DNA of 5,633 bases from Burkholderiales bacterium (GTDB lineage: Bacteria > Pseudomonadota > Gammaproteobacteria > Burkholderiales > SHXO01): NCBI GenBank assembly GCA_026125625.1, contig JAHCKU010000231.1:1-5633 (forward strand), written 5' to 3'. Below the pieces are notes generated by a model. That model saw only the letters and a program-made list of their open reading frames with translations. It had not been told where the DNA came from and searched no databases. Numbering within the stretch: the first letter of the stretch is position 1; every line of letters begins with the position of its first letter. This document shows, in pieces, positions 1 through 5,633 of the stretch. The position numbers were made by a program, and so were the translations under genes.

Positions 1-1692
1 GTCCAGCCCGCGTGCTTGCGCCACGGCACGCAGCCGCTCTGCGGTGCCGGTGTGCTCCACGCCCGCGGCCAGCGCCAGCACGCGGGCGGCATCGACGAAG
101 GGCGTGACGCCGTTGACCTTGAGATCGAGCGAGTCCGGCGTGTCTTCGTGCCGGGCGAGGGAGAACTCGCGCAGCACACCCAGCGGCGGCTGGTTGCGCA
201 GCGCGTTTTGCGCCATCAGGCGCAGGAACACGTCGCGGCCGTGCGCATTGCGCGCGAGCCACTGGCGCAGCGAGCGGGCGAGATCGAGCGCGCCCCACGA
301 GCCGCGAAAGTCGAAGAAGATGCTGGCATTGAGCAACGCCTCGCCGTCGGGCGTGTGCATCCATTGCTCGAAACACGCCTGCCATTCGCGCAGGCCGAGA
401 CACCAGCGCGAATTGCCGGCCATGATCTCGCCCTTGCACAGGGGAAAGCCGCAGGCGGCCAGCCCTTCGTTCACGCGCTGCGCCATGTCCAGCAGCCGCT
501 GGCGGTATCGCGCGCTCGCCGCACCTGCGGTGTCGTCGAACACGATGGCGTTGTCCTGATCGGTGGCGAGCGTCTGTTCGTGCCGGCCTTCCGAGCCCAG
601 CGCCAGCCAGCAGAAATCGCCAGCGTTCGTACCCGCCCTGCCGGCTTCGAGCTCGACCAGTCGAGCGGTGAGCAGGTCGTTCAAGGTCGACACGATACGC
701 GTGAGCTGCTCGGCGGCCACACCTTGCGCCATCAGCGCTTCGGCCAGCCGGCGCAACTCGCCTGCAGCGCGGCGCAAGGCATCGATATCGTCCGCGGCGC
801 GGATGGCCTCGCCGATGGAGGTGAGGCCGACGCGGCGCAGCGCGAACAGGTCGCTCTCGGACACCACGCCGGCAAGCCGGCCGGCGCGCGTCACCACCAC
901 GTGATGAAAGCCGTGCCCGGCCATCAGCAGCGCAGCCTGCAGCGCCGGTTCATGATCGGGCAAGGTGAGTGGATCCGGCGTCATCACCGCCTGCATGGTG
1001 AGGCCGAGGTCCAACGCTTCCAGCGCGATACGATCACGCAGATCGCGCAGAGTGAAGATCCCGGCAGGCTCGCTGTCGCGCCCGCATACGACGATGGAGC
1101 CGACGCGCGCTGCGCGCATGCGCGCCAGTGCTTCGGTGAGCGGTGTGTCCTGGCCACAAGCCACCGGCTCCCTGCGCAGCAGATCGGCCAGCGGCTGCGC
1201 CAGCGGATCGGCCATCAGGTCTTCCGAGGATTCCCGCTGCATGCGCCGGCGCGAGGTGGCCAGCAACGAGGACAGGCGATGCGTACAGAACTCGCGCAAC
1301 GGCGCGCTGCGCTCGAGCAGGGTCGCGAAGTCCGCAGCGCTCAGGCGCCAGCAGAAGATGTCGCCTTCGGCGCGATAGACACTGGTGACGGCGCGCCTGC
1401 CCAGCAGCGCGCCGATGGGAAACGCCTCGCCAGGCGTGAGCCGCCAGCGTGGCGCGGCGTTGCCGGGATCCAGCCCGGCAACGCTGCCCTGCTTGATCAC
1501 GTATAGCCACGCCGGCACACCAGCGTCAGGATCGAGCAGCGTGGCATCGGGGGCGAAGTAGACCAGCGCCAGCCGCTCCACCATCCAGCGCAGATCCGGC
1601 GCAGCCATGCGATTGAAGGGCGCGTGCCGCTGCAGGGACTGGATCGTCGCTTCGATGAGCGTGCTGTCGATGGGACGCGCTACCTCGGGCAT
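1..1692 (-). CDS. cNMP-binding / CBS-pair / DUF294 nucleotidyltransferase-like protein (3' end outside window)
   Basis: The reverse strand is open for 564 codons from ATG at 1692 to the window edge with no stop, so the C-terminus is missing. Domains in order: a cyclic-nucleotide-binding-like fold at about residues 20-140, with WLYVIKQGSV near 61-70 and a degenerate phosphate-binding cassette starting GEAFPIGALLGRR near 88; a CBS pair at about 165-300, with IFTLRDLRDR and VVSESDLFALRR closing the two repeats; a DUF294 nucleotidyltransferase domain with LGSEGRHEQT at 365-374 followed by TDQDN at 377-381, whose D378 and D380 fit the metal-binding DxD of GlnD-like enzymes; then KGEIMAGNSRW at 419-429 and a DUF294_C-like region. 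Related proteins are cytoplasmic and usually about 600-640 residues, so perhaps 50-80 residues are lost. They are thought to couple nucleotide sensing to nucleotidyl transfer, but the substrate is unknown. The start at 1692 sits at the usual distance before the first domain, yet has no clear Shine-Dalgarno sequence. The frame stays open upstream to a TAG at 1939-1941, and an in-frame ATG at 1831-1833 would add 47 residues of repeat-encoded sequence that I judge not real. Confidence 0.9.
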   Translation of the reverse strand, partial: MPEVARPIDSTLIEATIQSLQRHAPFNRMAAPDLRWMVERLALVYFAPDATLLDPDAGVPAWLYVIKQGSVAGLDPGNAAPRWRLTPGEAFPIGALLGRRAVTSVYRAEGDIFCWRLSAADFATLLERSAPLREFCTHRLSSLLATSRRRMQRESSEDLMADPLAQPLADLLRREPVACGQDTPLTEALARMRAARVGSIVVCGRDSEPAGIFTLRDLRDRIALEALDLGLTMQAVMTPDPLTLPDHEPALQAALLMAGHGFHHVVVTRAGRLAGVVSESDLFALRRVGLTSIGEAIRAADDIDALRRAAGELRRLAEALMAQGVAAEQLTRIVSTLNDLLTARLVELEAGRAGTNAGDFCWLALGSEGRHEQTLATDQDNAIVFDDTAGAASARYRQRLLDMAQRVNEGLAACGFPLCKGEIMAGNSRWCLGLREWQACFEQWMHTPDGEALLNASIFFDFRGSWGALDLARSLRQWLARNAHGRDVFLRLMAQNALRNQPPLGVLREFSLARHEDTPDSLDLKVNGVTPFVDAARVLALAAGVEHTGTAERLRAVAQARGLD

Positions 1693-1723
1693 GGTGCGCA
1701 AGGTACACCAATCGCGTATGCGC

Positions 1724-1897
1724 CATGGTTCGGGTACGCCGCATGGTTTGGGTACACCCCATGGTTCGGGCACGCCCCTGACTCGGTTACACACTCCACC
1801 ATGGTTCGGGTACGCCCCACGGGTACACTCCATGGTTCGGGTACGCCCCACGGGTACACTCCATGGTTCGGGTACGCCCCTGACTCGGGTACACCCC
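1724..1897. repeat. Minisatellite of short GGGTAC-containing units
   Basis: The 17-mer CATGGTTCGGGTACGCC occurs exactly at 1724, 1800, 1831 and 1862. Variants with one or two changes start at 1742 and 1760. Spacing is 18 bp in the first block (1724, 1742, 1760) and 31 bp in the second (1800, 1831, 1862), where an 18-bp unit alternates with a 13-bp unit (CACGGGTACACTC at 1818 and 1849). Two more diverged units beginning CTGACTCGG lie at 1778 and 1880. The mixed 18/13 periodicity breaks any single reading frame, so this looks like a non-coding tandem array and not a coding repeat. Confidence 0.85.
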
Positions 1898-1900
1898 ACG

Positions 1901-1993
1901 GTGTCATTCCGAGCGCAGCGAGGAATCCTGCTTTTCACCTATCCACCGATCGAATTTCGAAAGCAAGATGTCTCGCTGCGCTCGACATGACAC
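1901..1993. repeat. 93-bp imperfect palindromic intergenic element
   Basis: The outer arms at 1901-1922 and 1972-1993 are reverse complements at 20 of 22 positions. They begin GTGTCATTCCGAGCG and end CGCTCGACATGACAC. The complementarity continues inward with some mismatches (about 1923-1934 against 1960-1971), leaving an AT-richer centre. There is no ORF inside. This resembles the dispersed intergenic palindromes found in many proteobacterial genomes. The element could be a MITE-like remnant, but I see no convincing target-site duplication. Confidence 0.75.
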
Positions 1994-2000
1994 CGACTCT

Positions 2001-2062
2001 TCGTCCTGGCGAAAGCCGGGATGGAATGACGAAAGCCTCGTCGTCCCGGCGAAAGCCGGGAC
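2001..2062. repeat. Two direct copies of a dispersed GGCGAAAGCC hairpin repeat
   Basis: The copies at 2001-2022 and 2041-2062 are near identical and each contains GGCGAAAGCCGGGA. The second folds as TCCCGGC-GAAA-GCCGGGA, a perfect 7-bp stem with a GAAA tetraloop (2044-2061). The first has one G-T pair in the same stem. A GGAATGACG fragment of the same family lies between them at 2023-2031. Repeats of the form CGTCATTCCGGCGAAAGCC are common between genes in Xanthomonadales and some other proteobacteria. Confidence 0.75.
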
Positions 2063-2093
2063 CCAGCAATACGACGGGGCTTTGTTTCAACCC

Positions 2094-2122
2094 CTGGACT
2101 CCGGCTTTCACCGGAATGACGA
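2094..2122. repeat. Inverted copy of the GGCGAAAGCC / GGAATGACG repeat
   Basis: This copy lies opposite in orientation to the pair at 2001-2062. On the reverse strand it starts TCGTCATTCCGGTGAAAGCC and ends in GTCCAG. The following GGAATGACGAAAGC block at 2113 recurs 90 bp upstream at 2023, which suggests the array grew by duplication. Confidence 0.7.
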
Positions 2123-2153
2123 AAGCATCGAATTCCAGCCGTCGGATGAATGC

Positions 2154-2184
2154 ACTCCGGGGCAGGCTTTCGCCGGAATGACGA
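2154..2184. repeat. Further inverted copy of the GGCGAAAGCC / GGAATGACG repeat
   Basis: On the reverse strand this reads TCGTCATTCCGGCGAAAGCC and then diverges. A last partial GGCCGGAATGACG follows at 2201-2213, directly next to the A-tract of the groEL terminator, so the repeat family fills the space right up to the transcript end. Confidence 0.65.
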
Positions 2185-2214
2185 GCTGGATTGCGAACAT
2201 GGCCGGAATGACGC

Positions 2215-2249
2215 AAAAAAAAAGGGCCCTGCCTCTCGACAGAGCCCTT
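2215..2249 (-). terminator. Rho-independent terminator of groES-groEL
   Basis: Read on the reverse strand, AAGGGCTCTG (2249-2240) pairs with CAGGGCCCTT (2231-2222) across an 8-nt loop. The stem has 10 pairs including one G-U. It runs straight into a tract of nine T (2223-2215). It lies about 100 bp past the groEL stop and should close the operon transcript before the repeat island. Confidence 0.92.
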
Positions 2250-2270
2250 CTTCGTGTTACCGGGCACTAC

Positions 2271-2314
2271 GCCCGAATTGAGCATCGCGCGAAGCAGGAT
2301 GCTCCAATTCGGGC
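2271..2314 (-). other. groEL 3' UTR hairpin B
   Basis: The arms at 2271-2286 and 2298-2314 pair over 16 bp with a single bulged base. The stem contains GCCCGAATTG and its complement, closed by GCATC/GATGC, around an 11-nt loop. It lies between hairpin A and the terminator. The loop and the start of its 3' arm share GCTTCGCGCGA with hairpin A. Confidence 0.75.
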
Positions 2315-2315
2315 A

Positions 2316-2348
2316 GTTATTGCGTCGCGCGAAGCGTGACGCAATAAC
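2316..2348 (-). other. groEL 3' UTR hairpin A
   Basis: GTTATTGCGTC at 2348-2338 on the reverse strand pairs perfectly with GACGCAATAAC at 2326-2316, around an 11-nt loop ACGCTTCGCGC. The stem begins one base after the groEL stop codon. There is no T-tract, so it is not a terminator itself. It could protect the 3' end of the chaperonin mRNA or be a copy of a dispersed hairpin family. Confidence 0.75.
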
Positions 2349-2349
2349 C

Positions 2350-3993
<1,644 letters not shown>

Positions 3994-4000
3994 GTCTGGT

Positions 4001-4010
4001 TTCTCCTCTT
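4001..4010 (-). promoter_or_regulatory. groEL ribosome binding site
   Basis: Reverse-strand AAGAGGAGAA places GGAG 9 nt before the groEL ATG. It is clearly stronger than the site before groES, which fits the higher GroEL subunit demand (14 per complex against 7). Confidence 0.85.
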
Positions 4011-4029
4011 GCGGATCTTGGGGTGGGCG

Positions 4030-4317
4030 TCAGCCGACGATGCCGATGATGTCGTCTTCGCGCATGTGCAGGTAATCGGCGCCGTCCATCTTGAATTCCT
4101 GGCCCGAGTACTTGCCGAACAGGATCTTGTCGCCGGCCTTCACACCCGGCGGGACCAGCTTGCCGTTGTCGTCCGTCTTGCCCGGCCCGACGGCGATGAC
4201 CTCGCCCATCGAAGGCTTCTCCGCGGCGGTGTCGGGGATGACGATGCCGCCCGCCGATTTACGCTCTTCCTCGAGCCGCTTGACGATCACGCGGTCGTGC
4301 AGGGGACGCAGTTTCAT
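4030..4317 (-). CDS. groES: 10-kDa co-chaperonin GroES (Hsp10)
   Basis: GroES is the heptameric lid that caps GroEL and closes the folding chamber. The 95-residue product is the normal family length. It opens with MKLRPLHDRVIVKR, the first beta strand. The mobile loop that docks on GroEL follows at about residues 17-32, with the hydrophobic GGIVI contact tripeptide region at 23-27. Further on are GEVIAVGPG and the C-terminal EDDIIGIVG. The ATG at 4317 is the conserved start. The gene is first in the operon, 36 bp before groEL. Its leader is long, about 148 nt from the predicted start point, and upstream lies a perfect CIRCE element, so HrcA repression with heat-shock induction is expected. 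Confidence 0.99.
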   Translation of the reverse strand: MKLRPLHDRVIVKRLEEERKSAGGIVIPDTAAEKPSMGEVIAVGPGKTDDNGKLVPPGVKAGDKILFGKYSGQEFKMDGADYLHMREDDIIGIVG

Positions 4318-4327
4318 GGTTAGCGCT

Positions 4328-4335
4328 CACTCCAG
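4328..4335 (-). promoter_or_regulatory. groES ribosome binding site
   Basis: CTGGAGTG on the reverse strand is the only purine-rich Shine-Dalgarno-like stretch before the groES ATG. GGAG ends 12 nt before the start, somewhat longer than ideal. Confidence 0.6.
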
Positions 4336-4445
4336 ATGAATTTGATTGAAAAACAGCGCGTTACCGTGCCGGCTCGGGACCGCTGGGCGACGCGGAAGGC
4401 GCCCGGGGCGTGCCGAATCGGCAGGGAGATCGAGGCAAGGCGCTG

Positions 4446-4472
4446 TTAGCACTCATTTGCCACGAGTGCTAA
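4446..4472. promoter_or_regulatory. CIRCE operator (HrcA binding site)
   Basis: TTAGCACTC (4446-4454), a 9-nt spacer, and GAGTGCTAA (4464-4472) match the CIRCE consensus at every arm position. CIRCE is the operator of the heat-shock repressor HrcA. Its place upstream of groES and over the likely transcription start fits repression of groES-groEL under normal growth. hrcA is not in this window. Confidence 0.97.
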
Positions 4473-4500
4473 TAGTACGGCTGCAGGCCGTCGAATTCAC
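4472..4500 (-). promoter_or_regulatory. Putative groES-groEL promoter
   Basis: On the reverse strand, GTGAAT (4500-4495) and TACTAT (4477-4472) are separated by 17 bp, giving a weak -35 and a fair -10 of the housekeeping type. The -10 touches the CIRCE arm and the start point would fall inside CIRCE near 4465, the usual arrangement for HrcA control. CCGTGAATTC with CCGTACTATTA could also be read as a poor sigma-32 site. I cannot tell which sigma factor is used. Confidence 0.5.
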
Positions 4501-4534
4501 GGGTTTCCGCGGCCCCTCGGCCGAAACGGCGGTG

Positions 4535-4556
4535 ACGCCGGCTGGAACGCCGGCGT
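4535..4556. other. GC-rich hairpin in the groES / DUF202 divergent region
   Basis: ACGCCGGC (4535-4542) and GCCGGCGT (4549-4556) form a perfect 8-bp stem with a 6-nt loop. It lies about 60 bp before the DUF202 start codon. A smaller GGCC-GAAA-GGCC hairpin follows at 4564-4575. Neither has a T-tract. They may lie in the 5' leader of the plus-strand gene, but no promoter for that gene is obvious. Confidence 0.5.
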
Positions 4557-4614
4557 GTCCCCCGGCCGAAAGGCCACGGCGACCGTCGCGCGATGGAGTA
4601 CGCTAGGGCGCGCC

Positions 4615-4986
4615 ATGCCCAGCGATCCCCGCGTGTTCTTCGCCGCCGAGCGGACCCTCCTCGCGTGGGTGCGCACCGGGCTCACCGTGATGGCGTTCGG
4701 CTTCGTCGTCGCGCGCTTCGGCCTCTTCCTGCGGCTGCTCGCGGTGCAGATGGGCAACGCCGTGCCCGACGGCCTGCTCCACCACCAGATCTCCAACGCC
4801 GTCGGCATCGCGCTGGTGCTGCTCGGCGTCGCGTGCATGGCGCTGGGCGCCGTCCAGCACCGGCGCTACGTCGCCACGCTGCCGCCGGCCGACGTGCCGC
4901 GGTCGCACGCGGCCGTGTACCCGGTGGCGCTGGCGCTGGTCCTGGCCGCGCTGGGGCTCGTGCTCGCCGCCTACCTGGCGTTCTGA
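4615..4986 (+). CDS. DUF202 / YidH-family inner-membrane protein
   Basis: The 123-residue product begins DPRVFFAAERTLLAWVRTGL at residues 4-23, the signature of the DUF202 family (E. coli YidH and YidG; the membrane part of yeast Vtc1 is related). Three membrane segments are visible at about residues 22-42, 59-79 and 102-123, with short loops and a basic stretch HRRY at 82-85 after the second. No enzymatic residues are evident and the function of bacterial members is unknown. The start at 4615 is preferred because an AGGG lies 6 nt upstream and the family motif begins at once. A GTG at 4555 would add 20 residues of unlikely basic sequence starting inside a hairpin. It is divergent from groES and followed by REP-like hairpins. 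I see no link to the chaperonin beyond adjacency. Confidence 0.9.
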   Translation: MPSDPRVFFAAERTLLAWVRTGLTVMAFGFVVARFGLFLRLLAVQMGNAVPDGLLHHQISNAVGIALVLLGVACMALGAVQHRRYVATLPPADVPRSHAAVYPVALALVLAALGLVLAAYLAF

Positions 4987-4995
4987 GCGCGACTC

Positions 4996-5038
4996 CCCCC
5001 TTCTGCCGCTTGCGGGAGAAGGGCTGGGGACGAGGGTG
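4996..5038 (+). repeat. REP-like hairpin unit 1 (forward)
   Basis: CCCTTCTGCCGC (4998-5009) pairs with GCGGGAGAAGGG (5012-5023) with one mismatch. A tail CTGGGGACGAGGGTG follows. The shape, a GC-rich palindrome plus a GGGG-GAGGG tail, is typical of REP-like sequences found between genes. It starts about 10 bp past the DUF202 stop and may also slow or end transcription, although it has no T-tract. Confidence 0.75.
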
Positions 5039-5066
5039 GCCTCCGAAGGCGATTCGCGCCTGCTCG

Positions 5067-5106
5067 CGCACCTCACCCCCCGCCCCTCTCCGAAAGCGGA
5101 GAGGGG
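5067..5106 (-). repeat. REP-like hairpin unit 2 (inverted)
   Basis: CCCCTCTCCG (5083-5092) and CGGAGAGGGG (5097-5106) form a perfect 10-bp stem with a 4-nt loop. Read on the reverse strand, the stem is followed by CGGGGGGTGAGGTG, matching the tail of unit 1. The two units are therefore inverted copies about 28 bp apart, a BIME-like arrangement. Confidence 0.75.
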
Positions 5107-5252
5107 AGCGTCGTGCGCCGCCGCAAGCGGGGTCGTAGTCCGGACTGGCCTCGCCGCTCACGCCTTCATACCGGCCGCTCGTAAGCCGGGTCACCCGCCG
5201 GCAGCGCGCGGGATTAGTGTTGGGGCGCGCTCTTCCCAACCCGGATCCGGCC

Positions 5253-5633
5253 ATGCTCCAGCCCGCCCACGTCGGCCACCTTGCGATGCTGCGAACGCTG
5301 ATTCGCCAGGGCGCGCAGGACGGCAGCTTCGACCGCGAACTCGGCGCAACGTCGCCGCAGGCGGAGGAGTTCTTCGCCAAGCTGAAGCGGGCGCTCGTCA
5401 CCGGCTACTTCGTCGAGGAGGGCCGCTCCGGCCGCATCGACACCGTCGCGGTTCCCGGCTACGTGTACTGGCCCGACGACCGCAACAGCGGCTCGCAGCC
5501 GGTGGGCTTCGGCCTGTTCCGCGCGATCGACGGCGGGTACGAACTCTGGCTCGCCGGCCTCGACCTGTCGGTGCGCGGCGGCGGCCACGGCCGCGCGCGG
5601 GGCGCAGCGCGGGTAGCCGCGCACCCGCGACCC
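5253..5633 (+). CDS. Probable GNAT-type N-acetyltransferase, N-terminal part (3' end outside window)
   Basis: The frame is open from ATG at 5253 to the window edge (127 codons, no stop). The N-terminal half has a predicted helical start (HVGHLAMLRTLIRQG) and then strand-like segments (GRIDTVAVPGYVYW, PVGFGLFRAI, YELWLAGLDLSV). These lead into RGGGHG at about residues 107-112, which fits the acetyl-CoA-binding RxxGxG/A of GNAT motif A. If correct, it transfers an acetyl group from acetyl-CoA; the acceptor is unknown. The residues after the motif (RARGAARVAAHPRP) are less hydrophobic than the helix expected there, so a divergent member or a sequence error near the edge is possible. No good RBS precedes the ATG. 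The frame is open upstream, with GTG at 5217 as an alternative start. It lies downstream of DUF202 on the same strand but is separated by 266 bp with REP-like hairpins, so it probably has its own promoter. Confidence 0.6.
   Translation, partial: MLQPAHVGHLAMLRTLIRQGAQDGSFDRELGATSPQAEEFFAKLKRALVTGYFVEEGRSGRIDTVAVPGYVYWPDDRNSGSQPVGFGLFRAIDGGYELWLAGLDLSVRGGGHGRARGAARVAAHPRP

Noticed and set aside
16..1506. 496-codon open frame on the plus strand
   Set aside because: It is antisense to the DUF294 gene, whose reverse-strand frame carries clear domain motifs. Its product is Arg/His/Gln-rich with no recognisable domain, as expected of a shadow in GC-rich DNA.
1034..1510. 158-codon open frame on the minus strand
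   Set aside because: It is out of frame within the DUF294 gene. The composition is Arg/Ala-rich and no motif is seen.
1800..1878. 31-bp periodicity suggestive of a short CRISPR array
   Set aside because: The spacers are only 13-14 bp and are identical to each other (CACGGGTACACTC), so this is a tandem repeat, not repeat-spacer DNA. No cas genes are nearby.
1680..1907. 75-codon minus-strand frame with repeated PNHG / PEPW words
   Set aside because: It is a minisatellite translation in another frame than the DUF294 gene. No independent support.
1941..1970. Possible promoter for the DUF294 gene (TTGCTT, 17 bp, GATAGG on the minus strand)
   Set aside because: The -10 is poor and the site lies inside the palindromic element. 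The match is no better than chance without start-site data.
1624..2181. Plus-strand frames with repeated WFGYAP words through the repeat island (also 1607-1990)
   Set aside because: They are translations of the minisatellite and dispersed repeats, with no RBS. The 18/13-bp unit mix shows no selection for frame.
4320..4331. TTAGCGCTCACTC near the groES start, resembling a CIRCE half-site
   Set aside because: It has an insertion relative to TTAGCACTC and no matching second arm.
5137..5146. AGTCCGGACT perfect palindrome upstream of the GNAT-like gene
   Set aside because: Ten-base palindromes are expected by chance in this GC-rich DNA, and no promoter is aligned with it.
5217..5253. GTG at 5217 as start of the GNAT-like gene
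   Set aside because: It is possible, since the frame is open, but there is no properly spaced RBS and the added residues show no clear conserved character. ATG 5253 is kept, with low certainty.
4682..5401. 239-codon minus-strand frame
   Set aside because: It runs across the DUF202 gene, both REP-like hairpins and the start of the GNAT-like gene. Its product is the translation of repeat DNA and antisense codons.

Overview
The window looks like chromosomal DNA from a GC-rich gammaproteobacterium. The order Xanthomonadales (Xanthomonadaceae or Rhodanobacteraceae) is my best guess. This rests on high GC at third codon positions, a CIRCE-controlled groES-groEL operon, and dispersed palindromic repeats of types I associate with that group. 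The taxonomic call is inference from style, not from a search.

Layout from left to right. (1) Bases 1-1692, minus strand: a CDS running off the left edge. It encodes a multidomain cNMP-binding / CBS-pair / DUF294 nucleotidyltransferase-like signalling protein, with 564 codons visible and the C-terminus missing. (2) Bases 1693-2214: a gene-free stretch of about 520 bp packed with repeats. These are a short-unit minisatellite (about 1724-1897), a 93-bp palindromic element (1901-1993), and several copies of a dispersed GGCGAAAGCC / GGAATGACG repeat (2001-2213) that abut the groEL terminator. (3) Bases 2215-2349: the groEL 3' untranslated region, with two look-alike hairpins followed by a strong intrinsic terminator. 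(4) Bases 2350-4317, minus strand: groEL and groES, co-transcribed as groES-groEL with a 36-bp gap. (5) Bases 4318-4614: a divergent intergenic region holding a perfect CIRCE operator over the likely groES start point. (6) Bases 4615-4986, plus strand: a small DUF202/YidH-type inner-membrane protein. (7) Bases 4987-5252: a BIME-like pair of inverted REP-type hairpins (4996-5106), then about 146 bp in which I see only a 10-bp palindrome. (8) Bases 5253-5633, plus strand: the N-terminal part of a probable GNAT-type acetyltransferase running off the right edge.

The GroES/GroEL pair is the functional core. The two proteins form one folding machine, and the operon reads as heat-shock controlled through HrcA/CIRCE, with hrcA itself not in the window. 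The flanking genes show no clear functional link to the chaperonin. The DUF294 gene is on the same strand downstream of groEL but is separated from it by a strong terminator and the repeat island. The DUF202 gene is divergent. I see no mobile-element genes, CRISPR array, tRNA or rRNA. The window is mostly ordinary housekeeping DNA, and its unusual content lies in the intergenic repeats and hairpins rather than in a new protein system.
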